Shown in pieces: positions 9,208-18,713 of a DNA stretch of 64,000 nt. This DNA comes from an uncultured Flavobacteriales bacterium (GTDB lineage Bacteria; Bacteroidota; Bacteroidia; Flavobacteriales_D; Crocinitomicaceae): assembly GCA_937876195.1 (NCBI GenBank), contig CALEIK010000028.1:123377-187376 (forward strand), given 5' to 3'. The position numbers were made by a program, and so were the translations under genes. The notes below the pieces were generated by a model. That model had not been told where the DNA came from. It was given only the letters and a program-made list of their open reading frames with translations, and did no database searches. Every line of letters starts with the position of its first letter. Positions within the stretch are counted from its first letter, which is position 1.

Positions 9208-9708
9208 TTATTTTTTCAGTATAATTCCATCCGCCTCAAATCCCAATTCGTACTTCGGTTCTGTGATTTTGGCTATTTCTTCAGGACTTTTTCCAGCATC
9301 TTCCGCAAAATGTTGTAACAAGTCAACGGTAACAGTATCCCAATATGCAACGCCGTGTAAATAGGCTCCAGTGCCGACAGCTGTTTTCGTTGGAATGGTG
9401 AAATGATCTTTGAAACGCACCATAAATGTCTCTCCATCTCCTTTGTCAATGCTTACCCAGCAACCTGCCTTAGAACACACTTCGCTCAATTCAGCTTCAA
9501 TGGTAAACTCCATTTCTTCGGTTTTTCCTTCAAAGGTTTTTAGCATATCTTGGACGGAAACTGCTTCTGCAACGTTCACCTCTACTGGACCATAGCTTTT
9601 TCCTAATTCAACCGTTGCTTGTTCTTCTTCCAATCCAGAATCTTCTGTACTTTGACATGCAACGACCATTGCCGCGGTTATTAAAAATACTCCTACTGAT
9701 TTCAACAT
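9208..9708 (-). CDS. DUF4920 lipoprotein
   Basis: 166 residues from the ATG at 9708; the frame extends to a TTG at 9735, but the ATG gives a proper lipoprotein signal, with the lipobox AMVVAC and cysteine at residue 18. The body matches DUF4920: a FTIEAELSEVCSKAGCWVSI core with a conserved C-x3-GCW, then MVRFKDHF and GVAYWDTVTV. DUF4920 proteins are OB-like periplasmic lipoproteins of Bacteroidota with no assigned function; the two cysteines of the VCSKAGCW segment could bind metal or form a disulfide. It is a single gene between two secreted-protein genes on the same strand. Confidence 0.85.
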   Translation of the reverse strand: MLKSVGVFLITAAMVVACQSTEDSGLEEEQATVELGKSYGPVEVNVAEAVSVQDMLKTFEGKTEEMEFTIEAELSEVCSKAGCWVSIDKGDGETFMVRFKDHFTIPTKTAVGTGAYLHGVAYWDTVTVDLLQHFAEDAGKSPEEIAKITEPKYELGFEADGIILKK

Positions 9709-9873
9709 GGGTTCTAAATATTTTGATTCAAACAAATATCATAACTAAAACAGACTTTTCATAGTTTAGGTAGTTTAAAGTTCAAGAAGTTCCAAGTACA
9801 AAGAGCTCATACTTCGAGCGTCGGTCATCGAGCTTGTAGAGATGCCGATGCTTAAAGAGCCATGGCGTTTCAT

Positions 9874-9900
9874 AAAAAAAGCCCTGATTTTCATCAAGGC
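9874..9900 (-). terminator. Rho-independent terminator with GNRA-type loop
   Basis: On the minus strand an 8-bp stem (GCCTTGAT / ATCAGGGC, one G-T pair) closes a GAAA tetraloop and is followed by seven T. It lies 24 bp downstream of the 9925-10299 gene. Confidence 0.85.
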
Positions 9901-9924
9901 CATTTTATCTCGTGTGAGAAATTT

Positions 9925-10299
9925 TTATTGGATATATGATCGAATAAATTCGTCCATTGGAATTACTGAATCATCCACTTTTACATAATGTGAACCTGTT
10001 GCCGACAAAAAGCGCGCAATGATAAATTTCGATTTCGGCGCATCACTAACCATGGTGATTTTTGCAGAATTTGCTTTCTCATCATAATCAACCGTAAAAT
10101 ACGATATATAATAACTCGCTGATTTCTCTACTTTCTCTTTTGACTGACCTGGAGCCAGAACAAAATTGTATTCTCCGGAAACTTTGCTTTCCATGAGCGC
10201 TGCTTTACCTTCTGAAGTTGCAGTGTTTGACGCCTCTTGCGAAAAACCAAATGAAACAATGCTTAATAATACGATAAGTGTGCTGATGATTTTCTTCAT
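9925..10299 (-). CDS. Small secreted protein of unknown function
   Basis: 124 residues with a clear signal peptide (MKKIISTLIVLLSIVSFGFSQ, cleavage after ~21). The mature part (about 100 residues) has alternating hydrophobic strands (YYISYFTVDYDEKANSAKI) and a C-terminal FIRSYIQ, suggesting a small alpha/beta periplasmic domain. I recognise no family. It is followed by a strong terminator, so it is transcribed on its own or ends an operon. It is divergent from rnhB. Confidence 0.72.
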   Translation of the reverse strand: MKKIISTLIVLLSIVSFGFSQEASNTATSEGKAALMESKVSGEYNFVLAPGQSKEKVEKSASYYISYFTVDYDEKANSAKITMVSDAPKSKFIIARFLSATGSHYVKVDDSVIPMDEFIRSYIQ

Positions 10300-10397
10300 T
10301 TCTTTAACTGTTTATAAATGTGAGACGCGGTATTCTTTGCAAAAGTTGCGTCGTTCATTGAACTAAACTACAATTTTTTTGCCAACTTTACTCCACG

Positions 10398-11006
10398 ATG
10401 AATAAACTTTCACCTTTTTTCAGTAAAACGTTAATTGAAGCGGGATGCGATGAAGCAGGAAGAGGCTGCCTAGCTGGACCAGTTGTTGCTGCCGCTGTAA
10501 TTTTACCGAAGGATTTTAGCCACCCCCTGCTGAATGATTCGAAACAGTTGAGCGAAAAAAAACGCGATGAATTACGAATCACCATTGAGACTGAAGCCAT
10601 TTCTTATGGGGTTTGTTTTGTCCATGAAGAAGAAATTGATGAAATCAACATTCTAAACGCAAGCTTTTTGGCCATGCATCGAGCCATTGATCAATTAACA
10701 GTGCAACCCGAATTATTACTCATCGACGGGAATCGTTTCAATAAATATGGCGAAACGCCGCACGAATGTATCATCAAAGGAGATGGAAAGTACTTGTCGA
10801 TTGCTGCTGCATCGATCCTCGCTAAAACGTACCGCGATGAATACATGCTCAAAATTCACGAAGAATACCCGCACTACGATTGGAAAAGCAACAAAGGCTA
10901 CCCTACCAAAAAACACCGCTTAGAAATTCTACACAACGGCGACTGCAAATACCACAGAAAATCGTTCACACTGCTTCCTGCCAATCAACTTAGTTTGTTC
11001 GATTAA
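10398..11006 (+). CDS. rnhB: Ribonuclease HII
   Basis: 202 residues, normal length for RNase HII. It removes ribonucleotides from DNA-RNA junctions. The catalytic carboxylates are visible: D18 and E19 in GCDEAGRGCLAGP, D110 in LLIDGN and D129 in IKGDGKYLSIAAASILAK; the GYPTKKH motif is at 167-173. The last residues are QLSLFD: QLSLF (197-201) is the consensus for binding the DNA polymerase sliding clamp, which suggests direct recruitment to the replisome (inference). It is monocistronic, with the following gene 100 bp on. Confidence 0.97.
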   Translation: MNKLSPFFSKTLIEAGCDEAGRGCLAGPVVAAAVILPKDFSHPLLNDSKQLSEKKRDELRITIETEAISYGVCFVHEEEIDEINILNASFLAMHRAIDQLTVQPELLLIDGNRFNKYGETPHECIIKGDGKYLSIAAASILAKTYRDEYMLKIHEEYPHYDWKSNKGYPTKKHRLEILHNGDCKYHRKSFTLLPANQLSLFD

Positions 11007-11080
11007 TTAATAATACCGAGTACACAAATCGTTGTTGATTTTTTATTCTGCGCCAATCCAGTCGACCGCGTATATTAATG

Positions 11081-11088
11081 TATTTTTG
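11081..11088 (+). promoter_or_regulatory. Candidate -7 promoter element (TATTTTTG)
   Basis: It matches the Bacteroidota TAnnTTTG consensus and lies 18 bp before the ATG of the 714-residue protein gene. No clear -33 TTG was found at the expected spacing. Confidence 0.4.
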
Positions 11089-11106
11089 AGCCAAGAACAG
11101 TAGATC

Positions 11107-13251
11107 ATGGTTAACAAAATTATTCTTTCCCTCATAGTAACCGCTAGTGTCGTTTGGCTCGGTTATGTGGGATTAGATATTCTCAATAACAAACACAACT
11201 TCACTCCCAACATGCTCTTCGGTAGCGAAGATGGCACCGTGCTCATCATTAATCGCTTCAATGAAATCTCAATCGATCAAGTGGATCAGTTTGAAGAAGC
11301 ACCACTGAAAGAACTCATCTCCAATCTGCCGACTGACAATATTAGTGCACTTTTTGCAAGTCAGAAATTACCTCATTTGTATATTCAAGGTCAGAAAAAC
11401 TGGGATAAAGAAACAATCAAGGTCTTGTTTCAATCTGTTTCCAACGATCTGAAAATTGAGACAAACTCCTTTTCAGTAGGTGGCTACCACGGTCGTTATT
11501 TTAAAAGTAAACTCTACCTGAAAAAGGGGGATATTCCTGCATATACTGATATCACTGAATTTAATTACGACAAAAAGGCAAGCGCTTCAATGATCTCTTT
11601 CAGAGAGAATTCAACGGTGCAATCAGTCACCGATATTTACCACCAAGAAAACGGAAAAGTGGAATTCATTACGCGCAACGCTGAAATTGAACAAGGCAAC
11701 CAAGTGAAGGATGAAGTCATCTTTTCACGTGTAATATCGAGCAAAATAAATAGTTACCATTTTTTTGAACGAGACTATTATGCGACGGTGGATGAAGTAT
11801 TTAAAAATGGTCCTATGAATAGCTGGTGTTTGAATGGGTTTGTCTCAATCGTCTATGGAGGAGAGCCGGCAATCGTTGCTGATTATATCGTTGGACAAGA
11901 TCCCGTTTTAATTCTCAACGACCTGAATCAAACCACCAATGAAACTACTTTCAGAACACCATTGACGAGCGATTTTCCTAAAAAGGGAAAATATTTTGTC
12001 AAGTACTTGGATGACTTGGTCGTTATCTCTGAAAACGAAAACACCTGCGACAACCTAATTGCTGACTTTAAATTGGGAACCACCATTGCACTCAATTCAA
12101 CGATTCAACATAGTTTTTTCGGTGACCTTCCAAAATCTGTTTCAGAGCGCTTCATTTCCAAAGACAAGCGTTACTCAAAAGCAATTTATCAAGGTAGAAT
12201 ATTAGAAACAACATTCGGCGAAAGCGAAAATCTGACACTGAACAAAAAAAGTGAAACCTTAGCAATGAACTGCGGTTTCGATGTGAAAGACTTCCTTGTT
12301 TTAGAAAACGGGGTTTCCGTCGTAGCACTAGGTAAAAATGGAGAAGTTAGTTATTTCGACAAGGGCAAATTAATGTGGAAGAAAACGCTGAATACCGATG
12401 AAGTGTATAAAGTTCAGTCCATCGACTTGCATGAAAGCGGTGAAGATTATTTGCTCTTAAACACCAGTTCACACATTCATCTGTGGAACAAAAAGGGCGA
12501 AGAAGTTTCTGGATTTCCAATCGAACTTGAGCATGATGCCACCAATGAAGTCAAATTTTACCGTTGGTCGGGCAAGAGTTACTTCCTGATTGGAAATGAC
12601 AACCAACAAGTCGTGCATTACGATGCAAAAGGTCGTGAGTTGAATGTACTTAAAACAGCCATTAATGTGACCCGCCAAATCGATGTTTGGGTAAGTTTAC
12701 AACAGCTATTCGCAGGATTCTCGGATGGAAAAATGTTCTATATGTATCACCTTGAGCGATCTAAACAACACCGTGATTTCCGAACTCCATCGAACAGCGT
12801 TGCCGTGAAAATCCCTAATGAATTGGTTCAATTTGGAATAGAGGACAATGCGCTTGTCCGTGTGGATCAAAAAGGAACTGCAGTAAAATTATTCTCTGTC
12901 AACAACGGTAAAATACTGCAATACGATCAAAATGGTAAGAACCCATACATTGTTGTTCAATCTGCAAATGAACTTGATTTGGTCAATCAACAAGGCATTT
13001 CGTTCGGTAAAATCACCCTTCCGTTCAATGAAATAGAACATGTATTCATCGAAAATAGCGTTTCGGGAAATAACTTAGTATCAATCATCGATGGTATAGA
13101 GAATAATGTATATTTGTACAGAACGAACGGTGAAAAGGTTAATAATCTAACGTTTGAAGGACAGCAAAAAGCTGTCATTACTTCGACGAAAACTAGCAAA
13201 ACAATTACCACAGTTGTTGACCAATTTATCGTTCAATACTACATAAACTAG
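11107..13251 (+). CDS. Membrane-anchored propeller-like protein of unknown function
   Basis: 714 residues. One N-terminal hydrophobic helix (residues ~4-24) is followed by a large extracytoplasmic part. Residues ~430-714 contain repeated strand motifs (GEVSYFDKGKLMWKK, SSHIHLWNKKGEEVSGFPI, QQVVHYDAKGRELNV, NNVYLYRTNGEKVN) like the blades of a PQQ/WD40-type propeller. The N-terminal half is not recognisable. It is followed after 4 bp by the OmpA/thrombospondin-3 gene, so the two form an operon and may act together at the envelope. No catalytic signature is visible. Confidence 0.75.
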   Translation: MVNKIILSLIVTASVVWLGYVGLDILNNKHNFTPNMLFGSEDGTVLIINRFNEISIDQVDQFEEAPLKELISNLPTDNISALFASQKLPHLYIQGQKNWDKETIKVLFQSVSNDLKIETNSFSVGGYHGRYFKSKLYLKKGDIPAYTDITEFNYDKKASASMISFRENSTVQSVTDIYHQENGKVEFITRNAEIEQGNQVKDEVIFSRVISSKINSYHFFERDYYATVDEVFKNGPMNSWCLNGFVSIVYGGEPAIVADYIVGQDPVLILNDLNQTTNETTFRTPLTSDFPKKGKYFVKYLDDLVVISENENTCDNLIADFKLGTTIALNSTIQHSFFGDLPKSVSERFISKDKRYSKAIYQGRILETTFGESENLTLNKKSETLAMNCGFDVKDFLVLENGVSVVALGKNGEVSYFDKGKLMWKKTLNTDEVYKVQSIDLHESGEDYLLLNTSSHIHLWNKKGEEVSGFPIELEHDATNEVKFYRWSGKSYFLIGNDNQQVVHYDAKGRELNVLKTAINVTRQIDVWVSLQQLFAGFSDGKMFYMYHLERSKQHRDFRTPSNSVAVKIPNELVQFGIEDNALVRVDQKGTAVKLFSVNNGKILQYDQNGKNPYIVVQSANELDLVNQQGISFGKITLPFNEIEHVFIENSVSGNNLVSIIDGIENNVYLYRTNGEKVNNLTFEGQQKAVITSTKTSKTITTVVDQFIVQYYIN

Positions 13252-13255
13252 AACT

Positions 13256-15820
13256 ATGAAGACTTTGAAAACTCTCCTTGCATTTTCTTTAGTTGTATGC
13301 TCTTACAGCAGTAATGCGCAAAATTATTTAGGTGTTAGCAGCAGTAATTACGCTGGTGTGATGGGCACAGATCTCCAACCGGCAAGTTTCGTTGATGGCC
13401 GTTTTATTACCGACATCAATCTTGGAAGCTTTAGTGTTGCTGGTTGGACGAACGCAGTTAGCTTTGACACGAAGGATATGCCTAAATGGTGGACGAAATC
13501 CTTTAAAGCCGATACTTGGACGAATGCAGAAGGTCAAGAACAAAGTGGCTACGTAGCAGGAGGAACAAACCCTTACAATGATTGGATAATTCCAGATTCT
13601 ACATTCGATGATAGATACATCATTAAAAACTATGATGAGAACTCTACAAAAAAATATGGCTTTTACAACAACATACAGGTCGATGTATTGAATTTCATGC
13701 TTCATATCAAACCAACTATTGCGGTTGGATTCGCAGCAAAATTTAGATCCATTACTTCCATTGATAATATCGATCCTCAATTGGCAATCCTTGCAGAAAA
13801 TAGTTTGGACTACCCTGATTTATGGAATACAACGTTCAACGAAGAGTTACTTTCTGCCAACCACATGTCATGGATGGAATACGGAGTAATTTACTCTCAA
13901 GTATTAAAAGATGACGGAGAACATTTTATGAAAATGGGTGGAAAAGCAAAATGGCTTTCAGGATACACTGCAGCCTATGCAAGTTCTCAAAACTTTTCGT
14001 ACAACCTTCAAAACTCTGATACTTCGTTACGATTGTCGGGAGATTTTTCCTACGGGCATTCATCGGGAATTCTAGATGGTGAGGATTATGGAGGGAAACT
14101 TCCCAAATCATCTTCAAAATTTGGATTAGGCCTTGATCTTGGTTTCGTGTATGAATGGCGTCCAGATTGGGAAGAATACCAGTACGACATGGATGGCAAG
14201 ACCAATATTTGGCGTCAAGACAAGGAGAAATATAAGGTTCGCGCTGGTGTTTCTTTGCTTGATCTGGGAGGAATGAAATTTGAAAAAGGTGGATTGAGTC
14301 AGGATTTTAATGTCAATTCAGCCTCTGCTTTTGATTTAACAATCTTTGATAATGCAAATGGACTTCAAGGCATGGACAGTATTATTGATTCATTGATCCT
14401 TAATGACCCAGCATGGACATCAACCAACGACGATAAAACATTTTTCATGTGGACACCTACTTCGGTAAGTCTCCAATTCGATTACCATATTTGGAAATGG
14501 TTTTACGTCAACTTAACAGGATTGGTAAGTGTACAAAATAAAAAGAATCCACACCGTGTGAGAATGCCTAATCAACTCTCAATCACACCTAGTTTTGATT
14601 ATGCTTGGGCTGGAGTTAGCGTCCCCATTTCCATGAATACTTATTCTGGTTTTAAGGCTGGTATTGCTACGCGCCTTGGTCCGTTAACTGTAGGTATTCT
14701 CGATTTCAAAACTCTCTTCGCTTCGGGGAAAGTACGTGGGACTGAAGTATACGCCGGACTGAGACTTCCGATCTTATACACAGAACCAAAAGATGCGGAT
14801 GAAGATAAAGTTTCCGATAAAATGGATGAATGCCCTTCAGTGAAAGGTGTTTGGGAATTTAGAGGATGTCCTGACACTGATGGTGATGGTATTCAAGATA
14901 CTAAAGATGATTGTCCTTCAGAGCCAGGTTTAGCTGAATTTAACGGTTGTCCAGATAGAGATGGTGATGGTATTCCTGACAAAGACGACGCTTGTCCTGA
15001 TTTAGCAGGAGACATCGTGTTCCAAGGATGTCCAGATCGTGATAACGATAGTATCATCGATCCAAAAGATGACTGCCCTGACACGCCAGGATTGCCTGAA
15101 TTCAATGGTTGTCCTGATACGGATGGTGATGGTATTCCAGACAAAGACGATGCTTGTCCAGATGCAGCAGGTCCCGTTGAAAACAACGGTTGCCCAGATA
15201 CAGATGGTGATGGTTTATTCGATTTCATCGACGACTGCCCAACTGAGGCTGGACCAAAAGAGAACAATGGTTGTCCTTGGCCTGATACAGATGGAGATGG
15301 AATCTTGGATAAAGATGACAAATGTCCATACATCGCAGGCCCAGTTGCCAATGAAGGATGTCCTTACCAGGATACGGATGGTGATGGCGTACTGGACAAA
15401 GACGACAAGTGTCCAAATACACCAGGACCAGTGAGCAATCAAGGTTGTCCCGAAATTGAAAAAGAAGTACAGGAGATTTTGAAAACTGCATTTGATAACC
15501 TTGAGTTTGAAAGTGGTAAGGATATAATTAAACAAGCTTCTATTCCATCACTTACAGAATTAGCTGACGTTCTTGTGAAGAAACCTGAGTGGAAACTTCA
15601 AATTGCAGGACATACGGACAACGTAGGTAGCGCTCAAAACAACCTAGTGTTGTCTAAGAAACGTGCTGAATCAGTGAAAGCGTTCATGGTATCACAAGGT
15701 ATAGACGCCGGCCGTTTGTCAACATTGTACTTTGGACAAACACAACCAATTGGTGACAACAATACACCTGAAGGACGTCAGAAAAACAGACGTGTAGAAA
15801 TGACAATTATTTTTAATTAA
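13256..15820 (+). CDS. OmpA-family outer-membrane protein with thrombospondin type-3 repeats
   Basis: 854 residues. After the signal peptide (1-22, ending YSSNAQ), residues ~23-510 look like a large outer-membrane barrel domain (DUF5723-like; strands such as WFYVNLTGLVSVQNKK). Residues ~520-735 hold eight Ca-binding thrombospondin type-3 repeats (DTDGDGIPDKDDACP-type). Residues ~745-854 are an OmpA C-terminal peptidoglycan-binding domain (LQIAGHTDNVGSAQNN, LSKKRAESV, NRRVEMTI). The repeats act as a stiff calcium-dependent spacer between barrel and cell wall in related proteins. It is the second gene of an operon with the 714-residue protein and is followed by a terminator. Confidence 0.92.
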   Translation: MKTLKTLLAFSLVVCSYSSNAQNYLGVSSSNYAGVMGTDLQPASFVDGRFITDINLGSFSVAGWTNAVSFDTKDMPKWWTKSFKADTWTNAEGQEQSGYVAGGTNPYNDWIIPDSTFDDRYIIKNYDENSTKKYGFYNNIQVDVLNFMLHIKPTIAVGFAAKFRSITSIDNIDPQLAILAENSLDYPDLWNTTFNEELLSANHMSWMEYGVIYSQVLKDDGEHFMKMGGKAKWLSGYTAAYASSQNFSYNLQNSDTSLRLSGDFSYGHSSGILDGEDYGGKLPKSSSKFGLGLDLGFVYEWRPDWEEYQYDMDGKTNIWRQDKEKYKVRAGVSLLDLGGMKFEKGGLSQDFNVNSASAFDLTIFDNANGLQGMDSIIDSLILNDPAWTSTNDDKTFFMWTPTSVSLQFDYHIWKWFYVNLTGLVSVQNKKNPHRVRMPNQLSITPSFDYAWAGVSVPISMNTYSGFKAGIATRLGPLTVGILDFKTLFASGKVRGTEVYAGLRLPILYTEPKDADEDKVSDKMDECPSVKGVWEFRGCPDTDGDGIQDTKDDCPSEPGLAEFNGCPDRDGDGIPDKDDACPDLAGDIVFQGCPDRDNDSIIDPKDDCPDTPGLPEFNGCPDTDGDGIPDKDDACPDAAGPVENNGCPDTDGDGLFDFIDDCPTEAGPKENNGCPWPDTDGDGILDKDDKCPYIAGPVANEGCPYQDTDGDGVLDKDDKCPNTPGPVSNQGCPEIEKEVQEILKTAFDNLEFESGKDIIKQASIPSLTELADVLVKKPEWKLQIAGHTDNVGSAQNNLVLSKKRAESVKAFMVSQGIDAGRLSTLYFGQTQPIGDNNTPEGRQKNRRVEMTIIFN
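14800..15455 (+). repeat. Tandem thrombospondin type-3 repeat block
   Basis: Eight in-frame units of about 75-85 bp encode D-x-D-G-D-G-I-x-D-x-x-D-x-C-P motifs separated by an ENNGCP-like loop. The codon bias of the repeats also opens long antisense frames, which are not genes. Confidence 0.9.
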
Positions 15821-15828
15821 TACATACA

Positions 15829-15862
15829 ATCTGGAGGCTGCAACATCAGTCTCCAGATTTTT
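15829..15862 (+). terminator. Rho-independent terminator after the OmpA-family gene
   Basis: A 9-bp perfect stem (AATCTGGAG at 15829-15837, CTCCAGATT at 15851-15859) is followed by T to 15862, starting 9 bp after the stop codon. Confidence 0.85.
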
Positions 15863-15949
15863 ACTACTACATCCTAAATGAACCAACTTCGCTGAAATTG
15901 CAAAATCATCTTTGCGGTAAAAAGAGTATAAACGCTAAAAAGCCATACT

Positions 15950-16495
15950 ATGAAATTTTTAAAGCAATTCTTGATTTTGATCGTAGCATTTGTCTGCATC
16001 ATTCTTGTCGTAGCACTTTTCGTGAAAAAGGACTACAATATCTACAGAACCACTGAGATTTCTAGAAGCAAAGAGGACGTTTTTGACTATCTCAAATACT
16101 TGGAAAATCACGAAGAATTTACAGTGTGGACAGAGAAAGATCCTAAAACAGTCAAGAGTTATACAGGTGAGGATGGAACACTTGGTTTCATTTATCGTTG
16201 GGAAAGTTCGCATGAAGAAGTTGGCGTTGGTGAACAAGAAATTACCGCAATCGACCCTGGAAAAAGCATTGACTACGAACTTCGCTTTGAAAAACCTTGG
16301 GAAATGACTGGGAAGGCGTATTTCAATACAGCGGGGATATCAGGTGATAAAACGAAAGTCACATGGGGTTTCAAAGGAAATTCGCCGTGGCCATGGAATA
16401 TCTTCTTGTTGTTCATGGATATGGATGCAGAGCTCGGTCCAGATCTCGAAAAGGGACTTGTAAATCTTAAAACCAATTTAGAAATCGAAGAATAA
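15950..16495 (+). CDS. SRPBCC (START-like) domain protein with N-terminal membrane anchor
   Basis: 181 residues. A membrane helix (residues ~5-25) is followed by an SRPBCC ligand-binding fold: ISRSKEDVFDYLKYLENHEEF is the typical first strand and helix of the family, and the second half has TKVTWGFKGNSPWPW and a final helix. Members bind hydrophobic ligands; no enzymatic residues can be named here. The protein is probably anchored to the inner membrane, facing the periplasm. The lnt gene follows 46 bp downstream in the same direction. Confidence 0.82.
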   Translation: MKFLKQFLILIVAFVCIILVVALFVKKDYNIYRTTEISRSKEDVFDYLKYLENHEEFTVWTEKDPKTVKSYTGEDGTLGFIYRWESSHEEVGVGEQEITAIDPGKSIDYELRFEKPWEMTGKAYFNTAGISGDKTKVTWGFKGNSPWPWNIFLLFMDMDAELGPDLEKGLVNLKTNLEIEE

Positions 16496-16541
16496 ACCGG
16501 CTGAATCATTCTCTGAAAAGAGATTTTAGGTTACTTTTATC

Positions 16542-18161
16542 ATGATGATAGCATTTGATAAAAAAACCAGATTATTGCTGAGCGTTGTCTCTGGGATTCT
16601 CATGACAGTCGCCTTCCCGTATTCAGGAAGTCTAACACTCGTTGTTTTTATCGCATGGGTACCACTTCTGCTTGTGGAAGAAGTAATCGCCTCAAAAAAA
16701 TTGCGCTCAGGGAAGGTTTTCATCAATGCATACATTGCCTTTTTCCTGTACAATATCGGAACAACGTGGTGGGTCTACAACGCAAGTGGTGGTGGCGCGG
16801 CGCTCGCGATCATTTTAAACAGTCTATTGATGACTATCACTTTTTACTGCTTCCATTTAGCAAAAAAACACATCGGTAAAAAGGAAGGGTACATCTCGCT
16901 ATTCATCTTTTGGATTGCCTTTGAATATTTTCACTACAACTGGGAAATGTCGTGGACGTGGTTACACCTTGGCAACACATTCAGCACCACACCATCATGG
17001 GTGCAATGGTACTCATACTCAGGTGTTCTCGGCGGTTCTGTGTGGGTTTTAATCATCAACCTCATCGTGTTCAGAATCTACCAGAACGTATTACTCAGAA
17101 GGGAAACGTGGAAAATACAAACGCCTTTAATTTGGACCGCACTCGCCGCGTTTATTGTTCCCATGGTGATTTCAATTTCGATGTACTACAGTTACGAAGA
17201 GAAGAAGAATCCATTGGAGGTAGTTGTTGTACAGCCAAACATAGACCCGTACAACGAAAAATTTGTACAGGGCACGGAGATCCAACAATTGGAAAAGGTC
17301 GTCGAACTTGCTCGATCCAAGGTGACAAAAAATACTGGATTAATTGTCGCACCTGAAACTGCCATTAGCAGACCGTTCAATGAATTGGATGTGTTCCAAG
17401 AAAGATCATTTAACTTGCTTGTCACAGCGCAAAAAGACATGTTCAATATTCCTTGGTGCATCGGTGCCTCTACATGGAAAATATTTGATCATAAAAATTC
17501 ACGTGCGTCATTACCACTAATGAATGCAAATGGGCACTATTACGAATCCTACAATACAGCAATGGCCATCAATGCTGACCATGCTCCAGGCTTCATTCAT
17601 AAATCAAAACTGGTTCCTGGTGTTGAAGTTATTCCCTTTTCCAACTACTTCCCGTTTTTAGAAGAATTATCGATACAAAACGGAGGTACCTCAGGCACCT
17701 TGGGCATTGAAGATGAACCACGCATATTTGTATTTGAGGAATTCAGTATTGCGCCGGTGATTTGTTACGAATCCATTTATGGTGACTGGGTAGCACAACA
17801 ATGCCGGAAAGGTGCGAACGTCATTTGCATAATCACAAATGACGGCTGGTGGAAAGATACACCTGGATACAAACAACACCTCAGTTTCGCAAGTCTTCGC
17901 GCCATCGAGAATAGAAGAGCTGTGGTAAGATCTGCAAATACTGGCACAAGTTGTTTCATCAATCAGCGTGGTGATATTTCACATGCCACAGAATGGTGGA
18001 AAGAGGATGTTATACGAACTACGATTCATTTAAATTCAGATCGAACATTCTACACAACCTATGGAGACGTAATTGGGCGAAGTTTTGGGTTTGTAGCAGT
18101 GCTATTATTGATTTTCACCTTTGTAAAACGCTTTAAAAATAAGTTCGCCGCAAAAAAATAG
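16542..18161 (+). CDS. lnt: Apolipoprotein N-acyltransferase
   Basis: 539 residues, near the usual length (~510-540). It adds the third acyl chain to the N-terminal cysteine of lipoproteins. Residues ~1-220 carry about seven hydrophobic segments, and the rest is a nitrilase-like periplasmic domain. The nitrilase triad is visible as E272 (VAPETAISRPF), K354 (IHKSKLVPG) and C408 (APVICYES). The ATG is doubled (16542 or 16545); either gives the same protein core. It is followed with no gap by an ECF sigma factor, so the transcript couples lipoprotein maturation to regulation. Confidence 0.95.
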   Translation: MMIAFDKKTRLLLSVVSGILMTVAFPYSGSLTLVVFIAWVPLLLVEEVIASKKLRSGKVFINAYIAFFLYNIGTTWWVYNASGGGAALAIILNSLLMTITFYCFHLAKKHIGKKEGYISLFIFWIAFEYFHYNWEMSWTWLHLGNTFSTTPSWVQWYSYSGVLGGSVWVLIINLIVFRIYQNVLLRRETWKIQTPLIWTALAAFIVPMVISISMYYSYEEKKNPLEVVVVQPNIDPYNEKFVQGTEIQQLEKVVELARSKVTKNTGLIVAPETAISRPFNELDVFQERSFNLLVTAQKDMFNIPWCIGASTWKIFDHKNSRASLPLMNANGHYYESYNTAMAINADHAPGFIHKSKLVPGVEVIPFSNYFPFLEELSIQNGGTSGTLGIEDEPRIFVFEEFSIAPVICYESIYGDWVAQQCRKGANVICIITNDGWWKDTPGYKQHLSFASLRAIENRRAVVRSANTGTSCFINQRGDISHATEWWKEDVIRTTIHLNSDRTFYTTYGDVIGRSFGFVAVLLLIFTFVKRFKNKFAAKK

Positions 18162-18713
18162 ATGGGAGAACAACACGACATATCACCAGCAAGCATTGTG
18201 GAAAATCACAGCGATTACCTGCTCTCCTTCGCTATGTCAAAACTGAATGATCTTGAATTATCGAAGGATTTAGTCCAAGATGCGCTGTTGGCGGCAATTA
18301 CGAAATTGGATACGTTCGAGAAGCGAAGTCAAGTTAGAACGTGGTTGACGAGTATTTTGCAGCGAAAGATCATTGACCATTGGCGAAAAGCTGAAACGAG
18401 ATATACGGATCCCGTTTCTAGTTTTTTTGACAATACAAGTAAAAAACACCATTGGCTAGAAGAAAAACAGAAGGTAGATGAACCATCGGTGTTGGATAAA
18501 CTAGCGAAAGCCGAAACCATTGAAGAACTGAATGAATGCATCGACAAACTTCCACAAAAATGGAAGGGAATTATCGCATCAAAATACCTCGATGAGAAAG
18601 AAAGTGATGAGATTTGTAATGAATTCAATATTACACCTTCTAACCTTTGGGTGATTATTCATCGCGCTAAATTGGTGCTAAGAGATTGCCTAAATTCAAC
18701 CTGGAATACATGA
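18162..18713 (+). CDS. ECF-type RNA polymerase sigma factor
   Basis: 183 residues. Region 2 is at ~20-75 (DLVQDALLAAITKLDTF, then RTWLTSILQRKIIDHWRK), and region 4 at ~125-180 (LPQKWKGIIASKYLDEKESDEICNEFNITPSNLWVIIHRAKLVLR), as in ECF sigma factors. It starts directly after the lnt stop codon, and its last codons overlap the anti-sigma start (ATGA at 18710-18713), so translation is coupled. It probably directs a small regulon under control of the downstream anti-sigma protein. The stimulus is unknown; the neighbour lnt suggests an envelope signal, but this is inference. Confidence 0.92.
   Translation: MGEQHDISPASIVENHSDYLLSFAMSKLNDLELSKDLVQDALLAAITKLDTFEKRSQVRTWLTSILQRKIIDHWRKAETRYTDPVSSFFDNTSKKHHWLEEKQKVDEPSVLDKLAKAETIEELNECIDKLPQKWKGIIASKYLDEKESDEICNEFNITPSNLWVIIHRAKLVLRDCLNSTWNT

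Noticed and set aside
14893..15535. Long antisense frames across the thrombospondin-3 repeats, with repeated PSPSVSGQ-like text
   Set aside because: They arise from the repetitive codons of the sense gene and show no signal, domain or promoter.
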